NCBI GenBank assembly: GCA_024703915.1
Contig: CP087969.1
Span: forward strand, 2,480,001 to 2,544,000
Reading direction: 5' to 3'
DNA length: 64,000 nt
Origin: Massilia sp. H-1
GTDB lineage: Bacteria > Pseudomonadota > Gammaproteobacteria > Burkholderiales > Burkholderiaceae_D
Shown here one piece after another: positions 12,218-23,146 of the stretch. Made by a program: the position numbers and the translations under genes. The notes beneath the pieces are model-generated. The model searched no databases, was not told the origin of the DNA, and worked only from the letters and a program-made list of their open reading frames with translations. Numbering within the stretch: position 1 is the first letter of the stretch; every line of letters begins with the position of its first letter.

Positions 12218-13072
12218 ATGCTCGTACTTCTTTTCCGTCTGTTGTCAAAGCTTCCATTGCGCGCCCTGCACGGCCTCGGTGCCGCGCTCGGCTGGCTGGT
12301 CTATCTGGCCTCGCCTTCCTACCGCCGCCGCCTGCGGCGACAATCTGACCCAGGCTTAAGCTTCGGCCAGCACCTGTCGCAGGCGATCGTGGAATCGGGC
12401 AAGGCCATTGTCGAATTGCCATTTATCTGGTGCGCGCCGCCGGAACGGGTGGCCGCCCATGCCACCGACGAGAACTGGGACTATGTCCAGTCCGTCCTCG
12501 ACAGCGGCCAGGGCATTGTGTTTCTGACACCCCACCTCGGCTGCTTCGAGATCACGGCCCAGCAGATCGCGCTGCGCACCCCGCTCACGGTGATGTACCG
12601 GCCGCCTAAAAAAGCGGCACTCAAGCCGCTGATCGAAGGGGCGCGCGCCACAATCTGCACCTGGCGCCAAGCCAACCTGTCCGGCGTGCGGATCCTGGCC
12701 AAGTGCCTCAAGCGCGGCGAGCCGGTCGGCGTGCTGCCGGACCAGGTGCCGCAGGAAGGCGAAGGCGTGTGGGCGTCCTATTTCGGCCGCAGCGCTTACA
12801 CCATGACGCTGCTTAAGCCAAGCTGGCCCAGCTGGGAAAAGCGGCCATCATCCTGGTGTACGCCGAGCGCCGGGCGCGCGGCGCCTACTACATCGTGCGC
12901 TTCGTGCCGTTCGACGGCGCACTGGCTTAAGCAGCCCGCTCGACCAGGCCACCACCATCAACGGCGCCATGGAGCAGCTGATCGCGCTGCCCGGCCCAGT
13001 ATTTCTGGAGCTACAACCGCTACAAGCAGCCGGACGGCGTGGCCGCTCCCCGACCAGCAGGTGGCCGAATGA
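12218..13072 (+). CDS. lpxL: Lipid A biosynthesis acyltransferase (LpxL/HtrB family)
   Basis: Transfers a secondary acyl chain to lipid A at the inner membrane. An N-terminal hydrophobic anchor (LVLLFRLLSKLPL) is followed by the HX4E catalytic motif HLGCFE, then MYRPPKKAALKPLIEGARA and a C-terminal EQLIALxPxQYFWSYNRYKQP. About 283 residues. Three GCTTAAGC strings (12354, 12811, 12925) break the frame exactly where Ala-Gly or Pro-Ala fits. The TGA stop overlaps the ATG of the next, related gene (ATGA), so the two are translationally coupled. Confidence 0.88.
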   Translation: MLVLLFRLLSKLPLRALHGLGAALGWLVYLASPSYRRRLRRQSDPGLSFGQHLSQAIVESGKAIVELPFIWCAPPERVAAHATDENWDYVQSVLDSGQGIVFLTPHLGCFEITAQQIALRTPLTVMYRPPKKAALKPLIEGARATICTWRQANLSGVRILAKCLKRGEPVGVLPDQVPQEGEGVWASYFGRSAYTMTLLKPSWPSWEKRPSSWCTPSAGRAAPTTSCASCRSTAHWLKQPARPGHHHQRRHGAADRAARPSISGATTATSSRTAWPLPDQQVAE

Positions 13073-13940
13073 GGTTCCTGCTTGGCCTGATGTGGCTGCT
13101 GCACTGGCTGCCGCTGCCGCTGCTGGGCCGTTTCGGCGCGGCGGTCGGCAGCCTGCTGTTCCTGGTGCTCGGCAAGCGGCGCCGGATCGCGCTGATCAAT
13201 CTGCGCCTGGCCATGCCGGAGCTGACGGAAGCCGAGCGCGTGCGCCTGGCGCGCCAGCATTTCCAGTCGTATTCGCGCAGCGTGTGGGAACGCGCCATCC
13301 TGTGGTGGGCGCCCGAAGCGCGCTTGCGGCGCCTGATCCAGGTCGAGCCCAAGGTGCCGCTGGAGCAGATCGCGGCCCGCCCCACCATCCTGCTGTGCCC
13401 GCACTTCGTGTGCCTGGACGTGGCCGAGCGTGGCCGTGATGCTCGAATCGACCCTGTGCTCGATCTACGTGGCGCAAAAGAACAAGGCCTTCGACGAGGT
13501 GCTGCGCCAGGGCCGCTCGCGCTTCCGTCCGGTCCAGCTGTTTTCGCGCAAGGAAGGGGTCAAGCCCATCATCCGCGCGATGCGCGACAAGCTGCCCTAT
13601 TTCATGCTGCCGGACATGGATTTCGGCGCCAAGGATGCCGAATTCGTGCCCTTCTTCGGGGTGCTTACGCCACGCTGACGGCGCCGGGCCGGATCGCCTC
13701 GGCCACCGGCGCGGCCATCATTCCGGTGGTGGCCACCTTCCTGCCCGACTACCGCGGCTGGAAGGTGACGTTCTACCCGGCCTGGGAAGACTATCCGGGC
13801 GAGGACATGGTCGCCGCCGCGCGCCGCATGAATGGCTTCATCGAAGAGCGGGTGCGCGAAGCCTTGGCCAGTATTTCTGGACCCACAAGCGCTACAAGAC
13901 CCGCCCCGAAGGCGAGAGCTCGCCCTACAGCGGCGTCTAG
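13069..13940 (+). CDS. Second lipid A acyltransferase-family protein
   Basis: Paralogue of the preceding gene, about 290 residues: [20 protein letters not shown] anchor, [14 protein letters not shown], the HX4D catalytic motif [47 protein letters not shown] and the [17 protein letters not shown] tail typical of LpxL/LpxM-type enzymes. It probably adds another secondary acyl chain. Breaks at 13428, 13668 and 13865. It is followed 20 bp later by dapF. Confidence 0.85.
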
Positions 13941-13960
13941 TCTGGTCTATACTGGAACGC

Positions 13961-14834
13961 ATGAAAATTCCGTTCACTAAAATGCATGGCGCCAAAAATG
14001 ACTTCATCGTCATCGACGCCACCCGGACCGACCATGGCCTGACGGGCGCCCAGTGGCGCCAGCTGGCGGACCGCCGCTTCGGCATTGGCGCCGACCAGAT
14101 CCTGGTGGTCGAACAGCTTACCGCCCCCGACTGCGATTTCCGTTATCGCATCTTCAACAACGATGGCGGCGAAGTCGAGCAGTGCAGCAGCAACGGCGCG
14201 CGCCTTCGTCAAGTTTGTGACGGAAAAGGCTTGACCGCCAAGTCGGCGATCCGGGTCGAGACCATGAAGGGCATCATCACGCCGCGCCTGGAAGCGGACG
14301 GCTCGATCACGGTCGACATGGGCGCGCCCGTGCTGGCGCCTACCCGAGGTGCCGTTCGACGCCGCATCCATGCGGCATGGCCTGCCCGAAGGCGCGGACA
14401 CGGTGTATCCGCTGCAGCTGCGGGTGCAGGGCGCGCAGCGCACGGTGCTGGTGTCGGCCCTGTCGATGGGCAATCCGCACGCGGTGCAGGTGGTCGACGA
14501 CGTCGACACGGCACCGGTGGCCGAAACCGGCCCCCAGATCGAGCAGCATGCGCGCTTCCCGAACCGGGTCAATGCGGGTTTCATGCAAGTGATCGACCGC
14601 CATCACATCCGGCTGCGCGTGTACGAACGGGGCGCCGGCAGAAACGCTCGCCTGCGGTACCGGCGCCTGCGCGGCGGCCGTGGCCGGGATCCGGCGCGGC
14701 TTGCTCGACTCGCCAGTGCGCGTGTCGGCGCGCGGCGGCGAACTGCGCGTGGCCTGGGCTTGGCCCCCGGCACCCCGGTCTACCTGAGCGGACCGGCCGT
14801 GACCGTGTTTGAAGGCGAAATCACCCTGCCCTGA
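13961..14834 (+). CDS. dapF: Diaminopimelate epimerase
   Basis: Interconverts LL- and meso-diaminopimelate for lysine and peptidoglycan synthesis. [19 protein letters not shown] is the classic start. [16 protein letters not shown] holds the first catalytic Cys and the LACGTGACA motif holds the second (the latter split by an inserted A at 14641). [15 protein letters not shown] and [12 protein letters not shown] are family motifs. About 290 residues, slightly longer than the usual 275. The GCGCCTACCCGAG at 14336 most likely stands for GCGCCGGCCGAG (Ala-Pro-Ala-Glu). The TGA abuts the convergent stop of the Sel1 gene. Confidence 0.93.
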
Positions 14835-16381
14835 TCAGGCGGCCAGCCGGTAAGCCTCCCCTTCCGGCTCTTCGCTCCCCACCGCTTCCGGCAGCAAGGT
14901 CTTGAGGCGGTACAGGCGCTGCCGGTAATTACCTTCCGGCCCGCCAGTACCACTGTCGATACCGGCAAACTCCTGCACCACTTCATCGACCAGCGCCCGT
15001 TCGGCGGCCGACGCGATCGCCACCAGGCGCCGCTTGCTGCGCCCGTAACTGGCGCGGATGTCGATCACCAGGCAATGCCCCTGATCGGCCGCGCGCAAAT
15101 CGAGCAGCAAGGCTTCGGCCCGGCTGAGCTTGAAGGCGGCGGCCAGCCGCAGGCGCGCCGCCAGCAAGGGCTGACGCGCGCCGATGCTGGCGGCATCGGC
15201 GGCAGCGAGCAGCGTGAACGGGCAGTCCGCGTGGCGTGGCGCGATTTTCAGCAGGGTTGCCGCGGCTTGCTGGCAACCCTGGGCGGCAGCCAGCTGCAGC
15301 CAGTAAATGGCGCGCACATCGTTGCTTTCGTGCTCGCTTGTGCCCGCGCCAGGCGTTGTTGCCGCATTCGAGCTGGGCGTCGCGGTGCCCCATTTCGGCC
15401 GCACGCTCGAGGTATGCCTGGGCGTCGGCGATATTGCGCTGCGAGAACTCCGGCTTGACGTAGATGCGCGACAGCGCGTACCAGGCTTCGGCCAGGCCCT
15501 GCTCATCGGCCAGGGTGAGCCAGCGGATGGCTTTCTTGAAGTTGGCGGAACCGGCGCCGGCTGCCGATGCGCTTGCCGTCGGCCTGCATCCGCGCATGCC
15601 ACAGGCCGACCGCCATTTGCGCGTGCGGTTCGTGCTCGGCGGCGGCCAGTTCGCGGTAGTGGCGGATGAGCTCGGGCGCGCCGCCCGTGCATTCCAGCGC
15701 GTGGGCGCAGCGCGACAGCAGGACGATGTCGGCCGGGCCTGCCATGGCGCCGGGCGCCGCGCCCGGCGGCGCGCTAGGCGACGCGCGTGGCGCGAGCGCC
15801 TGCGCCAGCGGCAAGGCTTGCTCGAGGTAGGCGCTCCACTGGCCTAAGCTTCCCACAGCAGGTCGCGCGCGGGCACCGGTTCCGGCGCCACGGGCGGCGG
15901 CGGCAGCAGCGCGGCCGCGGCGCTGCTGCGCCGCTGCGGCCTGGGGTTCGGGCGTGCCGCAATGGCGTGCATACAGGCACTGGGCGTCGGCCATGCCGCC
16001 GCGGGCCGCCGCCTCGAGCGCGCGCATGGCCTTGGCCCGGCGCGCCTGGTCGGGCGCGTCCCCGTCCTGGGTGTCGAGCGTGAGGTGGGCCAGCACCACG
16101 CCTACCCGCAGCACGCTCTAAGCATCGTAGGCGCGCTCGTACCACTGGGCCAGCGGCCGCGGACTCTGGCGCGCCAGCTCGAGCGGGATGTAGGTGCCGA
16201 TCAGCTCGCAGGCCTGGCCGCAACCCTGCTGGGCGGCCCGGTCCAGCCAGTGCAGGGCCGTGGGCAAGCTCTTGGGAAGACCGGCGCTGCCATATAAATA
16301 CAGCCGCCCCAGTTCGAGCTGGGCATGCGGTTGCCCGCCCCGGGCGCCGCGGATGAGTCCTAGTTCTTCACGATTCGCCAT
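14835..16381 (-). CDS. Sel1-like repeat protein
   Basis: About 510 residues made largely of Sel1/TPR-type helical repeats, for example AQLELGRLYLYGSAGLPKSL followed by ALHWLDRAAQQGCGQACELI, AIRWLTLADEQGLAEAWYAL, AQAYLERAAEMGHRDAQLEC and AIYWLQLAAAQGCQQAAATL. Such repeats mediate protein-protein contacts. No signal peptide is visible from the ATG at 16381 (MANREELGLIRGARGG). The central part (about 15770-16110) is Ala/Arg/Gln-rich and heavily frameshifted. The function is unknown. Confidence 0.72.
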
Positions 16382-16751
16382 CGTTTTTCTGTCGCCTGAT
16401 CCAGGTGGAAATTCGACGCCGCCAAGCCGGTGTGATCCCGGCCGCGACACTCGAACCCAGTCTACGACAGGCGCCGTCTGCAGTTGCTGCAAACGGCGGG
16501 TTCCTTGATTTCGAACAAACTCGACGCGAAAGTATTGCATGTGCAGGAACAAAAAACCGCTTGTGCGCCGATTCCCGGCGCCCCTATGACAGACCCTTGT
16601 CTGAGTTTCAAAAATACAACAGGAGCAATAGGTTTATTGGCTGTGATTCAATTCCTGACGTCATAATTGGTTCACCGGGCACAGTACAGGAGACCCCGGG
16701 CGCCACGCGGCGACACTTACACGAACGTCTCACCCTACAAGGACGCGCTTC
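16382..16751. other. Intergenic region upstream of porin 1
   Basis: About 370 bp with no convincing gene. It must hold the divergent promoters of the Sel1 gene and the first porin. Visible features: CAGAC-CCTT-GTCTG (about 16589), a TGACGTCA palindrome at 16656-16663 running into CATAAT (a possible -10), and an RBS-like AGGA ahead of the porin ATG. Confidence 0.5.
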
Positions 16752-17817
16752 ATGAATAAAACATTGTTGGCTCTTGCCCTGCTTGGCGCCTACGCTGGCA
16801 CCGCGCAGGCCCAGTCCTCGGTCACCATCTACGGCAACCTCGACGCCAAGGCGTGATCAAGCGCACCGACCAGACCATGAATATCGGCAAGCGCGCCAAC
16901 AATACCCTGGGTTTCCGCGGCAGCGAAGACCTCGGCAACGGGATGAAAGCCCTGTTCCAGCTTGAAATCCGCTACGAACCCGATTCGGGCACCATCGAGC
17001 AGGGCGCCGACGGCATCCAGCGCCCCCTGTTCCAGGGCCAGAGCCGGGTCGGCCTGTCGGGCGACTTCGGCACCTTCCGCATCGGACGCGGCCTGACCGC
17101 CTTCCAGGAATCGTCGATCGCGTTCGAGCCCTTCCATGGCATTCCATCGCCGTCGGGCTTCCAGACCGATCTGACCGTGGCTTAGCTATACCTCCGACCC
17201 GCTCGGCCTGCCAGGCAATTCGACCAACCGCTTCTCGAATGCGGTGTTCTACAATTCGCCCGAATACCTGGGCTGGCAGCTCAATACCACGATCGCCACC
17301 AAGGAATCGAACAACGGCGCCGCCGTGGTCGGCCGCGGCACCGCGCTGGCGCCGCAGTATCCGGCCAATTCGCCGTCGCAGACCAATCCTTACTCGATCG
17401 CCGTGACCTGGAAGCGCGGCGTGTTCGGCGCCATGCTGGCACGCGAACGCAACGCGGTGGAAAGCGAAGTGACCTCGGTGGCTAAGCTACGTGATGGCCA
17501 TGCCGAACACCAAGCTGATGCTGTCCTACCAGACCCAGGACCAGTCGCACACCAAGGCCATCAATCAGGATACCAAGGCCTGGGTGCTGGGCGCCAACCA
17601 CACCATGGGCGCGTCCAAGTTCCTGGCCGGTTACGGCCAGAAGCAGGTGGACGGCCTGGCCAAGGTCAAGCAGCTCTCGCTGGGCTACGAGTACAGCCTG
17701 TCGAAGCGGACCTACATCTATGCCGACATTTCGAACAAGAAGGGTGCGCCAGCAATTGCACCGAGCACCAACACCAGCATCAATTTCTACTCGCTGGGCG
17801 TGAATCACTCGTTCTGA
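16752..17817 (+). CDS. Gram-negative porin (porin_4 / OmpC-like)
   Basis: Outer membrane trimeric porin of about 350 residues. Signal peptide MNKTLLALALLGAYAGTAQA is followed by QSSVTIYGNLDA, the standard first strand of betaproteobacterial porins. LGFRGSEDLGNGMKALFQLE, SRVGLSGDFGTFRIGR and the terminal FYSLGVNHSF ending in Phe (needed for BAM recognition) confirm it. Breaks at 16845 (GCCAAGGC), 17180 (GCTTAGC) and 17481 (GCTAAGC) all fall where Ala-Gly restores a beta-strand. It is the first of two adjacent porins. Confidence 0.9.
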
Positions 17818-18070
17818 CGGACCGGGGCACAGCCCTGCCGTACCGACAGAGCGGCACAGGGCGGAGCCGGGGAATACCCCGCTTCGCCCTTTGCCTTAAT
17901 AAACAACAAGCGCGCTGCGTAACGACACTCTGACAATCTTTGTGTCATTTTCGCAACCGTACAGGCAGAGCAACGCGCTTCCTGTACAAGCTTGGTGAAG
18001 GATGGCATATTGGTCAAAAGCGAATTAGTACGCACGTTCGTTTTTACATAAATTCAATTTCGGAGACGCA

Positions 18071-19349
18071 ATGAAGACAAAATTATTCGCTGGTGTAATC
18101 GCATCCTGTTTCGCCGCCCCGGTCATGGCGCAGTCGAGCGTTCAGATTTACGGTATTGCCGACGCTGGCATCATGAAAACCCAGGGCGAGAAAGCCAAGC
18201 TGGTCAGCGGCGTTGCTGACGGTTCTGCGCCTTGGTTTCAAGGGTACCGAAGACATCGGCAATGGTTACAAAGCGATCTTCAACCTGGAAGCGCGCTCGA
18301 ACTCGACACCGGCACCCAGACCCCTTCCCTGATTCACAATAACGACGGCCTGTACCTGCTCAAAGGTATGCAGAGCCTGCCAGCGTCGATCCGCACCGGT
18401 CTGGCTTAGGCCAGCTGCGCCAGTTCGGCGTGGCCGCCGTCAACAGCGAAAAAGCGCTGTTCGACCGTACCGCCATGGTTGGCCTGATCACCCCGGTCGG
18501 CGCCATCCTGATGGGCCGCATGTACACCCCTGGCTATGAAGTCTTCGCTGCCTCCGACACGTTCGAAAACGGCACCGCTGGCGCATGGGGCGGCATCACC
18601 GGCGGCACCATGCGCCTTCACCGCACTGGGCGCGGACATCCGCTCGCAGAAATCGATCCAGTACCGCATCGCCCACCCATCGGGCCTGGGCGGTTCGCTC
18701 ATGTACGGCTTCAAGAACTCAGGGCTACCTCGGCCGCTACAACAAGTTCTACGGCGGCGCCGTGACCTACAAGGCCAATGGCTTCGACATCGGTATCGCG
18801 CACAACTCGGGCTACGACCAGGCCGACCAGAAATCGCTGACCACCTCGACCGTGGGCGGTTCGTACACCTGGAACGACTTCAAATTCTTCATCTAGCTAC
18901 CACGACCAGAAGAACGAGCACTCGGCCCTGCTGCGCGACTACATCGGCGCCTGGGATACCTCGATCGCGCCATCGCTGGCACCACTGGGCGCGCCAACGG
19001 CCACCGCCCTGCGTAACGTGTTCGTGACCAACATCACCAACAATACGCAAGTCGACGCCGCCAGCCTGCAGCTCGGTCTGCACTACAAGATCGGCGCTCT
19101 ACCGCGTGATGGCATCGTGGGCCCGCCAGAACGACCGCACCGTATCGAACAGCGATGCAACCCTGATGGCGATCGGCTACGACTACAACCTGTCCAAGCG
19201 CACCGACATCTACACCGTGTTCGCCAACATCCAGAACCAGAACGACGGCCAGTACACCCCGGGCGCAGCAGGCGCGCCAGGCGGCTTCACCAAGGTCATG
19301 CGCTGAAGACAGCCGCGCGGTCCAGGTCGGCATCCGTCACCGCTTCTGA
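18071..19349 (+). CDS. Gram-negative porin, second copy
   Basis: About 420 residues. Signal peptide MKTKLFAGVIASCFAAPVMA, then QSSVQIYGIADAGIM, GTEDIGNGYKAIFNLE (frame repaired at 18238), RMYTPGYEVFAASDTFENG, YDYNLSKRTDIYTVFANIQN and the terminal VGIRHRF with C-terminal Phe. It is a longer, diverged paralogue of the upstream porin; loops differ most. The RBS is GGAGA. Breaks near 18238, 18407, 18617, 18720, 18895, 19098 and 19300. A good terminator follows. Confidence 0.9.
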
Positions 19350-19371
19350 TTCACCGGCACTCGCGTGCTGC

Positions 19372-19398
19372 AAAAAGACGCCTGCGGGCGTCTTTTTT
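19372..19398 (+). terminator. Rho-independent terminator after porin 2
   Basis: Stem AAGACGCC / GGCGTCTT with a 4-nt loop followed by a run of six T, 23 bp after the porin stop. Confidence 0.85.
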
Positions 19399-19451
19399 AT
19401 GGGCGCCGAGGCGCCCTCGGTTAGAATTGCGCTACCCACACAGAATGATCC

Positions 19452-20127
19452 ATGACTTCCATGACTGAAACGCTGGACTCCACCGCTGTCGCCGCCTGGC
19501 TGGCCGACAATCCGAACTTCTTCGCCGAACACGCTCTAGCCTGCTGGGCCAGGTTCGCCTGTCGAGCCCGCTCACCGGCAAGGCGGTGTCGCTGCAGGAA
19601 CGCCAGATGGAAGTAATGCGCGACAAGTACAAGGCGCTCGAACTGCGCATGTCCGAACTGATCCACCTGGCCCAGGACAATGCCGCCATCGCCAACAAGT
19701 TTCACGCCTGGACCCAGGGCTTGCTGGCCGCGCGCCGCGATGCCGACCGCCCGGGCGCGGTGGCCGACGGCCTGCGCGACGGCTTCGCCGTGCCCCAGGT
19801 CACGCTGCGCCTGTGGGATATCGATCCCATCTACAGCGACGCCTGGTTCGCGGCCAGGCGTGTCGGACGACGCGCGCATCTTCGCCAACAGCCTGCTGGC
19901 GCCCTACTGCGGCAGCAACCACGACTTCCGAAGCGGTACGCTGGCTGGGCGACGCCGCCGCGGTCCAGTCGACCGTGATCCTGCCGCTGCGCGTGCAGGG
20001 CACCGCCTTCGGCCTGCTGATCATGGGCTCGTCCGACCCGGAGCGCTTCACCGCGCACATGGCGACCGACTTCCTGATCCACATCGGCGAAACTGCCAGC
20101 GCGGCGCTGGCCGCCCTGCGCGCTTAA
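19452..20127 (+). CDS. DUF484 family protein (GAF-like)
   Basis: About 225 residues. The N-terminus VAAWLADNPNFFAEH and the ERQMEVMRDKYKALELRMSEL coiled-coil are diagnostic of DUF484. The C-terminal half (STVILPLRVQGTAFGLLIMG, SDPERFTAHMATDFLIHIGE) is GAF-like. The family usually sits directly upstream of xerC, as here (4 bp apart), in a dapF-DUF484-xerC neighbourhood. Its molecular role is unknown. Breaks at 19533, 19857 and 19930. Confidence 0.85.
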
Positions 20128-20131
20128 CAGC

Positions 20132-21084
20132 ATGGACGGCGCGCGGGAAGACGGCGCGCAAGTCGACTGGGTCGCGCGCTATCTGGCCCAGCTGACCACC
20201 CAGCGCCAGCTGTCCCCGCACAGCGTGCTCGCTTACCGGCGCGACCTGCTCGAACTGACCGCGCTGCTGGCCGGCGCCCCCTGGCAGGACGTGGTCCACG
20301 CCGACATCCGGCGCCTCGCTGCGCGCCTGCACGCCCAGGCCCTGAGCCCCCGTTCGATCGCGCGCAAGCTGTCTTCGTGGCGCGGCTTTTTCCACTGGCT
20401 ATCGCGCCACCTGGCGATGGCGGCCAATCCGGTCGAGGGCATCCGCGCGCCCAAGCGCGCCCGCACCCTGCCCAAGGCGCTGTCGGTGGACGACGCGGTG
20501 CAACTGGTGGCGCCCCCGGCCCACGCCAGCGCCACGCCCGAGCCCGCCGAGCTGTGCAACCGCGCCATGTTCGAGCTGCTCTATTCGAGCGGACTGCGGG
20601 TGTCCGAGCTGGCCGGACTGGACCTGGAATACGGCCCCGGCGCGCTCGGCTGGATCGACCAGGCCTGGCGCCGAAGTGACCGTGACCGGCAAGGGCGCCA
20701 AGATGCGCAAGGTGCCGGTCGGACGCCACGCGCTGGCCGCGCTGGCCGCCTGGCTGGCGGTGCGCGAAGCGCCGCGCGACGGCAGCGCCGCCCTGTTCCT
20801 GACCAGCCGCGGCACCCGCATCTCGCCGCGCGTGGTGCAGCTGCGCCTGAAGGCGCACGCGTGCGCGCGCTAGCACCGCGGTCGAGGTCCATCCGCACGT
20901 GCTGCGCCATTCCTTCGCCAGCCACGTGCTGCAATCGTCGGGCGACCTGCGCGCGGTGCAGGACATGCTGGGTCACGCCAGCATTGCCTCGACCCAGGTG
21001 TACACGGCGCTCGACTTTCAGCACCTGGCGGCCGTGTACGACAAGGCGCATCCGCGCGCCACCGCAAAATCCAAGAAGCCCTGA
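20132..21084 (+). CDS. xerC: Tyrosine recombinase XerC
   Basis: Resolves chromosome dimers at dif together with XerD. About 315 residues. An N-terminal SAM-like core-binding domain ([23 protein letters not shown]) precedes the catalytic domain: Arg in [12 protein letters not shown], Lys in [12 protein letters not shown], His-x-x-Arg in [12 protein letters not shown], His in [10 protein letters not shown] and the nucleophile Tyr in TQVYTALD. All catalytic residues are present. Breaks near 20672 and 20865. Confidence 0.93.
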
Positions 21085-21134
21085 TCCGTATCAAGCTCCG
21101 AGACGGTATTTGGAAGCCTGCCGCGAATTGCGGC

Positions 21135-21150
21135 ATAATCGCTCGATTAT
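21135..21150. promoter_or_regulatory. Palindrome upstream of the COG0523 GTPase
   Basis: ATAATCG-CT-CGATTAT, perfect 7-bp arms, ends 26 bp before the gene's ATG, and its left arm overlaps a CATAAT that could be a -10 box. The position suits a repressor operator; Zur is a natural candidate for a COG0523 gene, but the sequence does not match the Zur consensus I know closely. Confidence 0.45.
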
Positions 21151-21176
21151 TCGATGCACCTGCTTACTAGAACACC

Positions 21177-22245
21177 ATGGCCCTCATACCCAGCACTATC
21201 CTCACCGGCTTTCTCGGCGCAGGCAAAACCACCCTGCTCAACCGTATCCTGCGCGAAGACCACGGCCTGAAGATCGCCGTCATCGAGAACGAGTTCGGCC
21301 AGGAAAACATCGACAATGAAATCCTGGTCCAGGACAGCAGCGAACAGATCGTCGAGATGAACAACGGCTGCATCTGCTGCACCGTGCGCGGCGACCTGAT
21401 CGTGGCGCTCGCGTCGCTGGCGCAAAAGCGCGCCGCAGGCGAACTGGACTTCGACCGCATCGTGATCGAAACGACGGGCCTGGCCAATCCGGGCCCAGTC
21501 AGCGCAAACGTTTTTTGTGGACGAGGAAGTCGGCGCCCACTACATGCTGGACGCCGTCATTACCGTGGTCGACGCACGCCACGCCATGACCCAGCTCGAC
21601 GAGCACGAGGAAGCCCAGCGCCAGGTCGGCTTTGCCGACAAGCTGCTGATCTCCAAGACCGACCTGGTGGACGCGGCCAGCCTGGCCGAACTGGAAGCTG
21701 CGCCTCAAGCGGATCAACCCGCGCGCCGATCAGCCACGTGGACTTTGGCCACGCGCCCCTGACCGAAGTGCTCGACATCCGCGGCTTCAACCTCAATGAC
21801 AAGCTCGAGATCGATCCTTCCTTCCTGACCGCCGACGAGGCGCATGACCATGACCACCACCACGGCCACGACCATGACGGCGAGCACGAGCATGTACATA
21901 CGGAATTCTGCGACCACAGCAACGACCACCACCACAGCCACCACAGCGACGACATCGCCGCCTTCGTGTTCAAGAGCGACCGTCCGTTCTGATCCGGCCC
22001 GCCTCGACGAGTTCCTTGGCAGCCTGGTCCAGGTCTTCGGTCCGCGCATGCTGCGCTACAAGGGCGTGCTGCTGATGGAAGGGGCCGACCGCAAGGTGGT
22101 TTTCCAGGGCGTGCACCAGATGATGGGCACCGATATCGGCGCCAAGTGGGGCGAAAACGAAACACGTGGCAGCAAAATGGTCTTTATTGGCAAAAATTTA
22201 CCGAAAGATGTCTTTATCCGCGGTTTGGAACAATGTTTGGTATAA
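21177..22245 (+). CDS. COG0523 (CobW/ZNG1-type) zinc-related GTPase
   Basis: Metal-chaperone G3E GTPase, about 355 residues. Walker A GFLGAGKTTLLN; the metal-binding CxCC motif in NNGCICCTVRGDL; IVIETTGLANPGPV (Walker B region); SKTDLVD (the NKxD-equivalent). A His/Asp-rich linker (HDHDHHHGHDHDGEHEH and a second stretch NDHHHSHHSDD) fits zinc binding. The C-terminal CobW_C domain includes RYKGVLLMEGADRKVVFQGV and MVFIGKNLPKDVF. Breaks near 21510, 21703 and 21990. It probably acts in zinc allocation or zinc-starvation response. Confidence 0.9.
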
Positions 22246-22380
22246 ACTATCCCGGTTTTGTGATGCACGGTCGGATGCCGCCTGGGTCGGCGTCGCGGAC
22301 TGCGTTGTTGCATCGCCTTTGTTTGACGACTGAATTGCCAACACGCCATAGCGGCGAGGGGAAGACATCGGGATGGCAAT

Positions 22381-23102
22381 ATGAAGGAAACCGTGACAAA
22401 AAGCGCCAAGAAATCCGGCAAGCCGGGTGTGGTCAAGGCCGTCGCCAGCGCGCTGGCTAAAAAAATCGCAGGGCGCGCTCAAGCCCGCAGCCAAAGCCAA
22501 GTAAGCCGCCAAAGCGACCCCGGCAGCGCGGCCTGCTGCCAAGACAGCGGCAAAAAAAGCCGCCATAAGTAAGCCGTCAAGGCAGCAGTGAACAAGAGTC
22601 CCACAGCCAAGTAAGCACCGAAAAAAGCGGTGCCCGTCAAGGCGGCAGCCAAACCGGTAAAAGCGCCGGTAAAAGCGCCGGTAAAAGCGCCGGTTAAAGC
22701 GCTTAAACAGAAGGCGGCAGTCAAGGCCGCGGCCAAGACGGCACCAAAGCCTAAGCACCGAAAGCAGGTGGCGAAGCCGCTTGCAGAAAGCGGCTGTGAA
22801 GGCAGCTGCCAAGTAGGCAGTGAAAGCGGCTGCAAAACCGGCTGCGAAAGCGGCGGCCAAGCCGGTGGCAAAGCCAGCCGTCAAGCGATGGCGAGAAGCT
22901 AGCAGTCAAGGCCACGCCCAAGCTGCCGGTCAAGGCAGCAGTCAAGCCGCCAGCGGCGGCTGGCAAGACCGTCAAGGCGGCCGCGAAGGCGGCGCCCAAG
23001 TCGGACGAGGCAAGCATGAAACAGACAGCGCAGCAGCAGGCCGTCAAGGTAGGCGAAACGGGTGCGCGCTCACCGAAGTCAAGGGTGGCAGCGCCGAGTT
23101 AG
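22381..23102 (+). CDS. Histone H1-like Lys/Ala/Pro-rich DNA-binding protein
   Basis: After repair a very basic, low-complexity protein of about 235 residues. MKETVTKSAKKSGKPGVVKAV is followed by many KAAAKP, VKAP and VKAAVK units, ending near GARSPKSRVAAPS-stop (23100-23102). Such AlgP/HctB/H1-like proteins bind DNA through Lys-rich tails. The sequence is badly broken because its repeat contains Lys-Pro-Ala codons, and AAGTAAGC appears where AAGCCGGC is expected (for example 22500, 22568, 22612). It lies just upstream of dksA. Confidence 0.7.
22654..22701 (+). repeat. Four 12-bp tandem repeats in the H1-like gene
   Basis: CCGGTAAAAGCG occurs three times perfectly (22654, 22666, 22678) and once with a single change (22690), encoding repeated Pro-Val-Lys-Ala. 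Copy number may vary between strains. Confidence 0.85.
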
Positions 23103-23146
23103 CTGATAAAATGAAAACCTCTGTCGTATCGAAGGTAAGTGAAGTC

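Noticed and set aside
16656..16663. TGACGTCA palindrome as a specific regulator site
   Set aside because: An isolated 8-bp palindrome can arise by chance; no second copy or known bacterial regulator supports it here.
20132..21084. Tyrosine recombinase as a sign of an integrated element
   Set aside because: It is chromosomal XerC in its standard DUF484-xerC context, with no att repeats or cargo.
22654..22701. Short tandem repeats as a CRISPR array
   Set aside because: Units are 12 bp with no spacers and lie inside a Lys/Ala/Pro-rich coding region.
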